Counted from the first letter of the stretch, positions 24,455 through 33,180 are shown. The stretch is DNA of 64,000 bases from Gordonia jinhuaensis (GCF_014639795.1 NZ_BMGC01000006.1:124001-188000), one strand, 5' to 3'. The notes: generated by a model from the sequence alone, not told the origin. Made by a program: numbers and translations.

Positions 24455-25425
24455 GACCGGTCCCCACGACCACTCTCACGGCGGCGCGCCTGCCGCGCGG
24501 CGACGCGATCGGCGAATTCCTGTGCGCGCTCGGCATAGTCGGGCGGCAACTCGAAACGCACACCGTGCTCGGGCAGGTCCTCGGCGCTGGGCCCGTCGTC
24601 GGGAATGATCTTGCGCAGCAGAGGTTCGGGCAGTCCGCGCCGCTTCCACTCGCGGGGATAGCCCACCGACACCTCTTCGAAGCGCACACCGTCGTACCAG
24701 GTGGTCCGGGGTATGTGCAGATGGCCGTACACACAGCACTGTGCGCGGTAGCGCAGGTGCCAATCGGCGGTCTGTTCACTGCCGCACCACAGTGCGAATT
24801 CCGGGTACATCAGCGCATCGGTCGGCTCGCGCCGCAGCGGCCAGTGATTGATCAGGATCGTCGCCTCGGCGGGGTCGATGGCATCCAGACGTGCGCGCGT
24901 CTGCTCGATCCGCGCTCGCGACCAGGCGTCCCTCGTGCCATAGGGCTCGGGCGAGAGCAGGAACTCGTCGGTGGCCACCACGTTGCGCTCACGCGCCACC
25001 GCGAGCGCCTCGAGTTTCGTCGAGGTGCCCTCGGGACGGAATGTGTAGTCGTAGAGCAGAAACATCGGCACCACCCGCACCGGAGTCGTGCCGTCACCCG
25101 GATCGAAGAGCGGATAGATGTCCTCGGGTGTGACCACACCGATGTCACGGCACGCCTGAACGAGATAGTCATAGCGAGCCACACCGAAGATCTGCAATGG
25201 ATCCTTCGACGTGGTGTAGAGCTCGTGATTACCCGGCACCCAGATCACGGTCGCGAAGCGTGCTCTCAGCGAGCGCAGCGTCGCCACGATGTCGTCGGTG
25301 CGCTCGGAGACGTCGCCGGCGACGATCAACCAGTCGTCCTCACCCTCGGGCACGATGCCGTCGAGGATTGACTCGTTTCCGCGGTGGGCGACGTGGAGGT
25401 CGCTGACCGCCCACAAGGTCGCCAC
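24451..25425 (-). CDS. pptH: Metallophosphoesterase PptH-like
   Basis: 324 aa. Calcineurin-like metallophosphoesterase motifs are complete: WAVSDLHVAH, IVAGDVSERTDD, VPGNHELY, ILINHWPL and CVYGHLHIPR. Its M. tuberculosis counterpart in the same position, Rv2795c, is known as PptH and removes phosphopantetheine from carrier proteins, opposing PptT. Function here is inferred from synteny and coupling with pptT. About 45 C-terminal residues are charged and probably flexible. Confidence 0.88.
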   Translation of the reverse strand: MATLWAVSDLHVAHRGNESILDGIVPEGEDDWLIVAGDVSERTDDIVATLRSLRARFATVIWVPGNHELYTTSKDPLQIFGVARYDYLVQACRDIGVVTPEDIYPLFDPGDGTTPVRVVPMFLLYDYTFRPEGTSTKLEALAVARERNVVATDEFLLSPEPYGTRDAWSRARIEQTRARLDAIDPAEATILINHWPLRREPTDALMYPEFALWCGSEQTADWHLRYRAQCCVYGHLHIPRTTWYDGVRFEEVSVGYPREWKRRGLPEPLLRKIIPDDGPSAEDLPEHGVRFELPPDYAERAQEFADRVAARQARRRESGRGDRS

Positions 25426-25544
25426 ACTGTCCTCCCACCGTCGGGTACGTCTTGCCGCCGTTGATGGTACCGGCGCACCGACGGGCGATCGTCATCCCCG
25501 CTGAGCGAGCGGCAGCCGGCAGCGCGACCGCGGGAACGCGGAAC

Positions 25545-25565
25545 GCGTTTCCTCTGAGGAAACGC
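25545..25565. promoter_or_regulatory. Perfect palindrome upstream of the XRE-cupin gene
   Basis: Ten-base arms GCGTTTCCTC and GAGGAAACGC flank a single T, ending 17 bases before the GTG start at 25583. XRE-cupin regulators usually bind such symmetric sites in their own promoters, so autoregulation is inferred. No second full copy was found in the window. Confidence 0.65.
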
Positions 25566-25582
25566 ACGGTAGTCTGGCGATC

Positions 25583-26284
25583 GTGAACACCCCCGACCTT
25601 CCCGAGACCACCGCGGACGCTGCGACGCGTACCGACGAGCGTCCGGTGATCGACAATCCGACTCCCGAACATCGCGAACTGCCCGACGACACCACATCGC
25701 CGGTCGCGCTGGAGGATGTGATCGCCGTCCAGGTGCGCAACCTGCGCAAATCGGCGGGCCTGTCGGTCGGCGAGCTCGCCGCGAAGATCGGCATCTCCAA
25801 GGCGATGCTGTCCAAGATCGAGAATGCGCAGACCTCCTGCAGCCTGTCGACACTGTCCCGGCTGGCGACGGGTCTCGACGTGCCGGTGACCACTCTGTTC
25901 CGCGGCGCCGACGCCCCTCGTGAGGCGGTGTACGTGGAGAACGGACGCGGCGCGGTGATCGTGGGCCGCGGGACGCGGGTGGGCCACCACTACGAACTGC
26001 TCGGTGCGCTGCGCGGACAGCATCGACGTCTGGAGCCGGTGCTGGTGACCCTCACCGAGTCCAGCGAGACCCATCCCCGCTTCCAGCACGCCGGTACCGA
26101 GTTGCTCTACATGCTCGAGGGCGTGATGGTCTACCAGCACGAGGGTGCCGAGTTCACGCTGCGACCGGGGGATTCGATGCTCATCGACGGCGAGGGTGTG
26201 CACGGCCCCACCGATCTCGTCCGCGTCCCGATCCGCTTCCTGTCGGTGACGGCCTATCCCGACAACCACGAGGTCGTCGACTAG
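25583..26284 (+). CDS. XRE-family regulator with C-terminal cupin domain
   Basis: 233 aa. After a disordered acidic stretch, residues 50-105 form a Cro/C1 helix-turn-helix (VRNLRKSAGLSVGELAAKIGISKAMLSKIENAQTSCSLSTLSRLA). Residues 150-230 form a cupin (LVTLTESSETHPRFQHAGTELLYMLEG, FTLRPGDSMLIDGEGVHGP) that senses a small ligand. Regulators of this type often control amino acid or amine degradation genes beside them. It is convergent with the amine operon and 18 bases from its last gene, which makes it the best local candidate to control that island. A perfect palindrome precedes it. Confidence 0.85.
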   Translation: MNTPDLPETTADAATRTDERPVIDNPTPEHRELPDDTTSPVALEDVIAVQVRNLRKSAGLSVGELAAKIGISKAMLSKIENAQTSCSLSTLSRLATGLDVPVTTLFRGADAPREAVYVENGRGAVIVGRGTRVGHHYELLGALRGQHRRLEPVLVTLTESSETHPRFQHAGTELLYMLEGVMVYQHEGAEFTLRPGDSMLIDGEGVHGPTDLVRVPIRFLSVTAYPDNHEVVD

Positions 26285-26302
26285 TCACAGACGAGTGGGC
26301 CG

Positions 26303-27409
26303 CTACCTCTCCAGCAGGAATCCCGGAATCAGCCGATCACCCGGTGCCGTCACGAATTCGTGGCGACCGGTGAGATAGGCATTGCCGCTCACCGTGGGCA
26401 ACACCACCGGATACCCGGCCTGCCCAGTGTCGGAACCGCCCGTCCCATCAGTGCCGATACCGGCATCGGGATCTGCTGGGACATACGACGATTCGAAGAC
26501 GGTATCGATGATCGACGTGTGCACCAGGCGCCGGCCGGGATCGAGTTCACCCCGCGCGGCCAGCACCGCCACACGTGAGGCGGTGCCCGATCCGCACGGC
26601 GACCGGTCGACCTGTCCGTCGGCGAACACCGTCACGTTGCGGTGCCGTAGCGCCTCGTCGCCGGCGTCGGGCCCGGTCTCACGCTCGAAGAAGATCACTC
26701 CGTAGATGCCCGCGAGTCTCTCGTCGGCGGCGAATCGCGTCCACTCGGTGTCGGCCAACGCGGCTTTCACATCACCGGCGACGCCGATCAGCTCGCCCAA
26801 CGCCTCGGGACGCACCGACAGTCCGATGTCGGTCACGTCCACGTGCGCATAGAGCGCGCCACCGAAGCCGATGTCGACGGTGAGTTCCGGGGCGGCGAAG
26901 CCGTAACGCTCGAGCGTCACCGGGATGTCCAGCGCGACAGCACAACTCGGGACGCTGAGGAAGTCGACACCGGTCACCGCACCGTCGCGCAGGTGGACGC
27001 GCGCGGTCACCCGACCCGAGGGCACATCGATCACCACATCGGTGACACCGTCGGCATCGGCGGCGACCAGGCCGCTCTCGACCGCCCACGCGCCCACTGC
27101 GATGGTGCCGTGTCCGCACGCGGTGGAGAAGCCGTCGCGATGCCAGAACAGCACACCGAGATGAGCGTCGGCGTCGTCCGGCGGCGTCACGAAGCAGCCG
27201 TACATGTCGGCGTGGCCACGGGGTTCCCAACACAGGAATCGTCGGAGCTCCTGCACCTGCGGCGATGCGATGGCCCGCATGCGCCGGTCGGCCACCGTGT
27301 CGCCGTCGAGTGCGACGGGCGGCTGCGCGACGATGCGGAACGGTTCGCCCGCGGTGTGGTAGTCGACGGCCCGTACCGAGTCGTGTGCGGCTGATCGTGG
27401 GGTGCTCAT
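26303..27409 (-). CDS. Proline racemase-family enzyme (4-hydroxyproline 2-epimerase-like)
   Basis: 368 aa. Members of this family interconvert epimers of proline or hydroxyproline using two Cys bases. Both are present: STACGHGTIA at about residues 95-104 and SPCGSGTASR at about 268. Cys at the first site argues for epimerase rather than the Thr-type trans-3-hydroxyproline dehydratase. A Gly/Thr-rich insert lies near residue 320. It is the last gene of the gmaS operon, nine bases after the FAD oxidoreductase. The pair epimerase plus FAD oxidase is typical of hydroxyproline or proline-betaine catabolism, which hints that the operon may also serve N-methylated prolines. Confidence 0.8.
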   Translation of the reverse strand: MSTPRSAAHDSVRAVDYHTAGEPFRIVAQPPVALDGDTVADRRMRAIASPQVQELRRFLCWEPRGHADMYGCFVTPPDDADAHLGVLFWHRDGFSTACGHGTIAVGAWAVESGLVAADADGVTDVVIDVPSGRVTARVHLRDGAVTGVDFLSVPSCAVALDIPVTLERYGFAAPELTVDIGFGGALYAHVDVTDIGLSVRPEALGELIGVAGDVKAALADTEWTRFAADERLAGIYGVIFFERETGPDAGDEALRHRNVTVFADGQVDRSPCGSGTASRVAVLAARGELDPGRRLVHTSIIDTVFESSYVPADPDAGIGTDGTGGSDTGQAGYPVVLPTVSGNAYLTGRHEFVTAPGDRLIPGFLLER

Positions 27410-27418
27410 ACCTCCATT

Positions 27419-28612
27419 TCAGCGCATCTCGCCGGCCCCCACGTACGGGAAGCGCGTCGTGAGCAGGTCACCTTCCTCGAATCGGGTGAACCGGAAGTCG
27501 GTCTCGGGGATGCGGGGGTCACTGCTGCGGCCGTCGACCACCAGATCGGCGACCAGTCGCCCGACTGCCGGTGAGATCTTGAAGCCGTGTCCGCTGAAGC
27601 CCGCCGCCACGATCAGCCCGTCGATCGGTGTCTGGGAGATGATCGGGTTCCAGTCGGGTGTGACGTCGTAGCATCCCGCATAACTCGACGCGACCGCCGC
27701 GTCGCCGAATCCGGGGAAGCGGGTGCCCACCTTCTCGGCAGTCAGTTCCAGGAAGTCGTCATCGGCGCGGTTGAGATAGCCGTCGGGGTCGGCTGGTTCG
27801 AGTTCGGCGAGGTCGCTGTTGCCGAACAGTACCTCGCCACGCACATCCGGCCGGATGTATTGCAGCGTCACCAGATCCGAGAACACCGGCACGGGACCCA
27901 GTTCGACGCCGGGATCGATCATCACGATCTGCTCGCGGTGCACCTCGATGGGCACGTCGAGCCCCAGCGGCGCGAGGAACGGTCGGGTCCAGGCGCCCGT
28001 GGCCACCACAACGGTGTCGGCACCGACCACGGTGCCGTCGGTCAGGCGCACGCCGGTCGCGCGGTCGGCATCGACGATCACCTCGGCCACCTGCGCACCC
28101 TGGCGGATGCGCACCCCGGCCGCACGGGCCGCGACGGCGAAGGCCTGCGCTGTCTGATAGGCGTCGCCATAGCCTCCGCGTTCCTCCCAGGCGAAGGCGG
28201 CGAACGGGTCGAGGTCGGCGGTCGGCCACATCTGCGCGACATCGGCCGCGCTGATCTCCTCGGTCTGCACACCCACCTCGCGCTGTGCGGCCATGCTCGC
28301 GCGCAGGTTCTCGACATTGGGTTCACCCACGCCGACCACATAGCCCGTCTGACGGAATCCGATGTCGGTGCCGAAGATCTCGTGTGCCTTCTCGAAGGTC
28401 TCCAGACCGACGGTGGCCATCGCCGCCAGCGAACCGACCCCGTAGTGGCAGCGCACGATCCCCGACGACTTGCCGGTCATCCCGCCGCCGACGGTGTCGC
28501 GCTCGAGCACGAGCACGTCGGTCACACCGCGCTGCGACAACGACCACGCCGCCGCAGCACCCTCCAGACCGCCGCCGACGATCACGACCGAGGCGAAATC
28601 GGCGCGGGCCAT
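27419..28612 (-). CDS. FAD-dependent amine/amino acid oxidoreductase (SoxB/MgdA-like)
   Basis: 397 aa from ATG 28612, overlapping the previous stop as TGATG. It is a DAO-fold flavoprotein: FAD motif SVVIVGGGLEGAAAAWSLSQ, then GGGMTGKSSGIVRCHYG, VVVATGAWTRPFLAPLG and a C-terminal GLIVAAGFSGHGFKISPAVGRLVADL. It resembles the beta subunit of sarcosine oxidase and the MgdA subunit of N-methylglutamate dehydrogenase. The other subunits (MgdBCD) are absent from the window. It may oxidise N-methylglutamate to glutamate and formaldehyde as a single-subunit enzyme. A D-hydroxyproline oxidase role, paired with the downstream epimerase, is the main alternative. Confidence 0.8.
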   Translation of the reverse strand: MARADFASVVIVGGGLEGAAAAWSLSQRGVTDVLVLERDTVGGGMTGKSSGIVRCHYGVGSLAAMATVGLETFEKAHEIFGTDIGFRQTGYVVGVGEPNVENLRASMAAQREVGVQTEEISAADVAQMWPTADLDPFAAFAWEERGGYGDAYQTAQAFAVAARAAGVRIRQGAQVAEVIVDADRATGVRLTDGTVVGADTVVVATGAWTRPFLAPLGLDVPIEVHREQIVMIDPGVELGPVPVFSDLVTLQYIRPDVRGEVLFGNSDLAELEPADPDGYLNRADDDFLELTAEKVGTRFPGFGDAAVASSYAGCYDVTPDWNPIISQTPIDGLIVAAGFSGHGFKISPAVGRLVADLVVDGRSSDPRIPETDFRFTRFEEGDLLTTRFPYVGAGEMR

Positions 28613-29958
28613 CAGAACCCTCCCCCGGTACCGGGGATCCAACTGGTCCCGGCGAGCGGCACCCTGGCCATCGCCGCCGCCTCGATCGAGATCGCCACCA
28701 GGTCTTCGGGTTCCAGATGTGCCACGTGGGCCTTACCGCATGCGCGGGCGATGGTCTGGGCCTCCATCGTGGTGACCCGCAGGAAGTTCGCGAGCCGGTT
28801 GCCCGCGGCCACCGGATCCAGGCGGGCCGACAGTTGCGGGTCCTGGGTGCTGATGCCGGCGGGGTCTCGGCCGTCTTGGAAATCGTCGTAGTAGCCGGCC
28901 GCCGAACCCAGTGCCTCGTACTCGGCCTCATAGCGAGGATCGTTGTCGCCCAGTGCGATGAGTGCGGCGGTGCCGATCGCGACGGCATCGGCACCGAGCG
29001 CCATCGCCTTGGCCACGTCGGCACCGTTGCGGATCCCGCCGGACACGATCAACTGGACGCCCTCGCGATGGCGGTGCACACCGAGTTCCTGCAATGCCTG
29101 CACCGCTTGCGGAATCGCCGCGAGCGTCGGGATGCCGACGTGCTCGATGAACACCTCCTGAGTGGCCGCGGTGCCGCCCTGCATACCGTCGACCACCACG
29201 ACGTCGGCTCCGGAGTGCACGGCGAGTTTGACGTCGTAGTACGTCCGGGTCGCGCCGACCTTCACGTAGATCGGCTTCTCCCAGTCGGTGATCTCGCGCA
29301 GTTCGGCGATCTTGATCGCCAGGTCGTCGGGACCGGTCCAGTCGGGATGGCGGGACGCGCTGCGCTGGTCGATACCTTCAGGCAGCGTGCGCATCGCTGC
29401 AACCCGTTCGGTGATCTTCTGCCCCAACAACATTCCGCCGCCGCCGGGCTTGGCGCCCTGGCCGAGGACGATCTCGATCGCATCGGCCTTGCGCAGATCA
29501 TCGGGGTTCATCCCGTAACGCGACGGGAGATACTGGTAGACGAGGTGTTTGGACTGGCCGCGTTCCTCTGTGGTCATACCGCCGTCACCGGTGGTGGTCG
29601 AGGTGCCCACGGTCGACGCACCCCGTCCGAGCGCCTCCTTGGCCGCACCCGAGAGCGCCCCGAAGCTCATCCCGGCGATGGTGACCGGGATGTCCAGGTG
29701 CAAAGGATATTTCGCGTTGCGCGCGCCGAGGACCACGTCTGTGCCGCATTTCTCGCGGTAGCCCTCGAGTGGATAGCGCGACATCGACGCGCCGAGGAAC
29801 AGCAGGTCGTCGAAATGCGGCAGTGCCCGTTTGGCACCCCAGCCGCGGATGTCGTAGACGCCGGTCTCGGCGGCGCGCTGGATCGCGGCGATGGTGGTGC
29901 GGTCGAACGTCGCCGACTCACGCAACCCGCGCTGTTGGATGCTCAGATTCTCGGTCAT
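28612..29958 (-). CDS. mgsC: FMN-binding glutamate synthase-like subunit, MgsC type
   Basis: 448 aa. It corresponds to the central FMN/iron-sulfur TIM barrel of glutamate synthase large subunit, encoded alone: IAGMSFGALSGAAKEALGRGAS, STTTGDGGM, EIVLGQGAKPGGGGMLLGQKI, GADVVVVDGMQGGTAA and VSGGIRNGADVAKAMALGADAVAIGTAAL. With the two genes upstream it rebuilds a split enzyme like MgsABC or GlxBCD. Beside gmaS, N-methylglutamate synthase is the most likely role: moving the methylamino group from gamma-glutamylmethylamide to 2-oxoglutarate or glutamate. A plain glutamate synthase is the alternative. Confidence 0.85.
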   Translation of the reverse strand: MTENLSIQQRGLRESATFDRTTIAAIQRAAETGVYDIRGWGAKRALPHFDDLLFLGASMSRYPLEGYREKCGTDVVLGARNAKYPLHLDIPVTIAGMSFGALSGAAKEALGRGASTVGTSTTTGDGGMTTEERGQSKHLVYQYLPSRYGMNPDDLRKADAIEIVLGQGAKPGGGGMLLGQKITERVAAMRTLPEGIDQRSASRHPDWTGPDDLAIKIAELREITDWEKPIYVKVGATRTYYDVKLAVHSGADVVVVDGMQGGTAATQEVFIEHVGIPTLAAIPQAVQALQELGVHRHREGVQLIVSGGIRNGADVAKAMALGADAVAIGTAALIALGDNDPRYEAEYEALGSAAGYYDDFQDGRDPAGISTQDPQLSARLDPVAAGNRLANFLRVTTMEAQTIARACGKAHVAHLEPEDLVAISIEAAAMARVPLAGTSWIPGTGGGF

Positions 29959-29991
29959 CAGATTCCTGTCGGGAAAGGTGGAACGGGCGGG

Positions 29992-30675
29992 TCAGTAGGC
30001 CGACGAGTTGTCGACGTGGAAGTGGTAGAGCTCGCGCGCCGACCCGTAGCGGGTGTAGTCACCGGGATCGTCATCGCCGAATCCCGCCGCCTTGAGCAAG
30101 CCGGCGAGCTCCTCGCGGTGTTCTTCACCCATCGGTTTGGCGATGCAGTCGGCGCCCAGTGAGGCGACGTCGCCCCGGACGTAGATCCGAGCTTCGTAGA
30201 TCGAATCGCCGAGTCCGTCGGCGGCGTCACCGCGCACCACGAGTCGCCCGGCCTGTGCCATGAAGGCGCTGTTGTGCCCGACATTCCCGCCGACCACGAT
30301 GTCGACGCCCTTCATCGAGATGCCGCAGCGCGCGGCGGCGTCGCCGTCGATCACCAGGAGTCCTCCGTGCGCGGTCGCACCCGCCGACTGCGAGGCGTTG
30401 CCCTTGACCACCACGGTGCCGCTCATCATGTTCTCGCCGACGCCGGTGCCGGCATTGCCGTTGATCACGATTTCCGCGCGCTGGTTCATCCCGGCCGCGT
30501 AGTAGCCGACATGGCCGTTGACGGTCACCTTGACCGGCGCGTCCACGCCGACGGCCACCGAATGTGCGCCCGCCGGGTTGTCGACGATGACCTCGCCGCA
30601 CACGTCGGGGGCGTGTAGCGCGCAGTTCAGCTCGCGCAGTGGGGTTGTCGACAGATCGAACGTCATCGTGTCCAT
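29992..30675 (-). CDS. mgsB: Glutamate synthase GXGXG-domain subunit, MgsB type
   Basis: 227 aa. It is the beta-helix domain of glutamate synthase as a separate protein, with repeated turns such as VTVNGHVGYYAAGM, IVINGNAGTGVGENMMSG, VVVKGNASQSAG and DIVVGGNVGHNSAFM. ATG 30675 has a GAGGTGG ribosome binding site and overlaps the end of mgsA by 13 bases; the ATG at 30666 would give an ATGA overlap. It is the structural middle partner of the three-subunit enzyme encoded by its neighbours. Confidence 0.85.
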   Translation of the reverse strand: MDTMTFDLSTTPLRELNCALHAPDVCGEVIVDNPAGAHSVAVGVDAPVKVTVNGHVGYYAAGMNQRAEIVINGNAGTGVGENMMSGTVVVKGNASQSAGATAHGGLLVIDGDAAARCGISMKGVDIVVGGNVGHNSAFMAQAGRLVVRGDAADGLGDSIYEARIYVRGDVASLGADCIAKPMGEEHREELAGLLKAAGFGDDDPGDYTRYGSARELYHFHVDNSSAY

Positions 30676-31559
30676 GCGTAGACCACCTCGGGCTCGGGTT
30701 CCCAGATACGGGCGTCGGAGACTCCGGGCAGATGCGCCAGCGCGCGGTACTCGCTGGCCATGGCCACCCAGTCGTCGGTTTCGGCGATGACCGCCGGTTT
30801 GCAGGCGATCGCGTCACGGACCACGGCAAAGGAGTCGCGGTTGGACACCAGCAGCGTGTAGAAGCCGTCGAAGGTGGCGCAGAGTTCTTTCAGCGCCGTC
30901 TCGACGTCGCGACCCGCGGCGAGCTGTGCGGCGACGAACCGCGCCCCGACCTCGGTGTCGTTCTCGGAGTCGAAGTGCACCCCGGAGGCACGCAGTTCAC
31001 GTCGGATACCCGCGTGGTTGGAGAACGATCCGTTGTGCACCAGGCACTGCTCGGGACCCACGGCGAAGGGATGTGCACCCGACGGGGTCACCGCCGACTC
31101 GGTCGCCATCCGCGTATGTCCCACGCCCTGCCATCCGGATGCTGCTGCCAGATCCCATCGCTGCGCGAGATCGCGCGGTGCACCCACCCCTTTGAGAACT
31201 GTGATGTCGCGCCCGAATCCCGCGACAAGCGCCTGCGGGAAGACGCCGCGCGCGGCCGCCAGCAGCGTCTCGGCGTCGGTATCCGCGGTCAGAACCAGGG
31301 TCTCGTCGATCAGCCGAGCCGACACCGGTGTACCGAGCGCCTCCGACACCGCCGCCGCGGCGTCCTCGGCGGTCGCGACCACCTCGAGCAGGCATACACA
31401 GCCGCGACCCGGGGGCGCCCACTTCGGATCGCCATAGACGGCCACACCGGCCGAATCGGCTCCGCGGTCCTGCATCTCACCGAGCATGCCGGCGAGCAAC
31501 TCCCCCAGTCGGGGATAGAGATCGGGGTTGCGCAGATGCAACCCGACTATTCCGCACAT
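30663..31559 (-). CDS. mgsA: Class II glutamine amidotransferase-like subunit, MgsA type
   Basis: 298 aa. The N-terminal MCGIVGLHLRN places the nucleophile Cys at position 2, followed by QDRGADSAGVAVYGD, HTRMATESAVTPSGAHPF, LVHNGSFSNH and NDTEVGARFVA, all standard for class II amidotransferases. It would release the amino or methylamino group from glutamine or gamma-glutamylmethylamide and pass it to the synthase subunits. It starts 63 bases after gmaS, whose stop region carries a 24-nt imperfect duplication (GGCCTAGAAGGCCG at 31620 and a one-base variant at 31596). Confidence 0.85.
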   Translation of the reverse strand: MCGIVGLHLRNPDLYPRLGELLAGMLGEMQDRGADSAGVAVYGDPKWAPPGRGCVCLLEVVATAEDAAAAVSEALGTPVSARLIDETLVLTADTDAETLLAAARGVFPQALVAGFGRDITVLKGVGAPRDLAQRWDLAAASGWQGVGHTRMATESAVTPSGAHPFAVGPEQCLVHNGSFSNHAGIRRELRASGVHFDSENDTEVGARFVAAQLAAGRDVETALKELCATFDGFYTLLVSNRDSFAVVRDAIACKPAVIAETDDWVAMASEYRALAHLPGVSDARIWEPEPEVVYAWTR

Positions 31560-31622
31560 GGTCTGTCCTCTTTCGTTTGGCTGCGTGCGTTGGGTGGCCC
31601 AGAAGGCCGAGTGTTGCGAGGC

Positions 31623-32969
31623 CTAGAAGGCCGTCAGGTAGGAGTCGATCTCCCACGGGGAGACCTGCGAATGCCAGTCGAAGAACTCGTCTCGTTTGAG
31701 ACCGGTGAAGTACTTGCCGACCGTGAGTGCCTCGGCGGGCCAGTCCGCGGGCAGCGCGGCGTCGAGCACCCCGTAGACCACCGGGTCGGCCTCGAGCGCC
31801 TCGACGGCGTGCAGAAGTGTCAGCGGCAGCTCGCCCACGTGATCAGGACACGACCCGAGTGCGCCGGGGTCCAGACTCCGTTTGATGCCGTCGAGACCGG
31901 CGCCGAGTGCGGCCGCGATCGCCAGGTAGGGATTCGCCGAACCGTCGCCGCCGCGCAACTCCACCCGCTGATCGTCAGGGATCCGCAGGTAGTGCGTGCG
32001 GTCGTTACCGCCGTAGGTGGGCCGGCGCGGCGCCCAGGAGGCGCCCGAGCGGGTCGAGACCGCACCGGTGCGTTTGTAGGAGTTGACCGTCGGCGCCATC
32101 AGCGCCTGCAGCGCGCAGGCGTGGTCGAGGATCCCGCCGACGAAACCATATGCCGTCGGCGACAATCCGAGACCCCGCTCGTCCTCGGCGGACGGGAACA
32201 CCGCAGCGCCCGCCGACGTGAGTGACATGTGCAGGTGCAGACCCGACCCGGTGCGATCGGCGAACGGCTTGGGCATGAAAGTGGCGATCATCCCTCGCTC
32301 GGCGGCGAACACCGAGAGCAGGTAGCGCAGCGTCGTCACCCGGTCCGCGGTGGTCAGCGCGTCGGCGTAGGCGAAGTTCTGCTCGAACTGCCCGTTTCCG
32401 TCCTCGTGGTCATTGGCGTAGTTGCCCCAGCCCAGCGCGTTCATGGCGGTGGAGATCGAGGTGAGGTGCTCGTACATCCTGGTGAGACCGCGCACGTCGT
32501 AGCAGGGCTGGGAGGAGTCGTCGTGATCGTCTGCGGTGACCAGTCGCCCTTGCTCATCACGCTTGAGCAGGAAGTATTCGACCTCGGCACCCACCCACGG
32601 CTCGAAGCCGGCGTCACCGGCCGCGGCGATGAGCGTCTTGAGGATGTTGCGCGGCGCGAACGGCCACGGGCGGCCCTGGACATGCGGATCGCAATGCACG
32701 ATCGCCAGCCCCTCCTTCACGAACGGGATGGGGGTGAACGACTCGACATCGGGAATGGCGACGAGGTCGGGATCCTTGGGCTCCTGGCCCATCGCGCCGA
32801 CGGCATAGCCGGCGAAACCCACGCCGTCGCTGGCGAGTTCGTCGACGGCCTCGACGGGAACCAGTTTGGCGCAGGGCTTTCCGCGCAGGTCGACGAAGAG
32901 GGCGAGGATGAAGGTGGTTCCGGTCGCCGCACACCGCTCGGCGAGATCTTGTGTTCTGGTCATGGCCAT
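31623..32969 (-). CDS. gmaS: Gamma-glutamylmethylamide synthetase (glutamine synthetase family)
   Basis: 448 aa from ATG 32969; the open frame to 33062 has no family match. It has the type III/GMAS layout: GAEVEYFLLKRDE and GQFEQNFAYADAL for metal binding, ADRTGSGLHLHMSL for ATP and glutamate, then VELRGGDGSANPYLAIAAALGAGLDG. GMAS joins methylamine to glutamate with ATP. Length and neighbours (mgsABC, N-demethylase genes, amt) favour GMAS over an ordinary glutamine synthetase, although the two differ by few residues. It is the first gene of its operon, and a 17-bp palindrome lies upstream. Confidence 0.82.
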   Translation of the reverse strand: MAMTRTQDLAERCAATGTTFILALFVDLRGKPCAKLVPVEAVDELASDGVGFAGYAVGAMGQEPKDPDLVAIPDVESFTPIPFVKEGLAIVHCDPHVQGRPWPFAPRNILKTLIAAAGDAGFEPWVGAEVEYFLLKRDEQGRLVTADDHDDSSQPCYDVRGLTRMYEHLTSISTAMNALGWGNYANDHEDGNGQFEQNFAYADALTTADRVTTLRYLLSVFAAERGMIATFMPKPFADRTGSGLHLHMSLTSAGAAVFPSAEDERGLGLSPTAYGFVGGILDHACALQALMAPTVNSYKRTGAVSTRSGASWAPRRPTYGGNDRTHYLRIPDDQRVELRGGDGSANPYLAIAAALGAGLDGIKRSLDPGALGSCPDHVGELPLTLLHAVEALEADPVVYGVLDAALPADWPAEALTVGKYFTGLKRDEFFDWHSQVSPWEIDSYLTAF

Positions 32970-33089
32970 CGGTCCTTGCTCTGCGGATCTGGTGAGGGGG
33001 TCGAGTGTGGGCAGTGGTGCGGCGCTGAGCCGGTTGCAGTCGGCTGCACCGCTGCGATGCACCGCGTGGGTCCACTCGCATGAATCACT

Positions 33090-33106
33090 GTCTACAAATA
33101 GTAGAC
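33090..33106. promoter_or_regulatory. Palindromic operator candidate upstream of gmaS
   Basis: GTCTAC-AAATA-GTAGAC, six-base arms around an AT core, 121 bases before the gmaS start. The form suits a GntR- or TetR-type dimer. The 358-base gap 32970-33327 holds this site, a 17-nt tandem repeat and the amt terminator, and no gene. Confidence 0.5.
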
Positions 33107-33180
33107 CCGCCGACGATTGCGCTCATGTTTCGGTTGCATGATGAGTCGGTGACACATCCCCGGTGATCGACCGTTCACAC

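Noticed and set aside
30639-32225. Long plus-strand frame antisense to mgsA and gmaS
   Set aside because: Typical shadow frame in high-GC DNA; the minus strand encodes recognisable conserved enzymes over the whole stretch.
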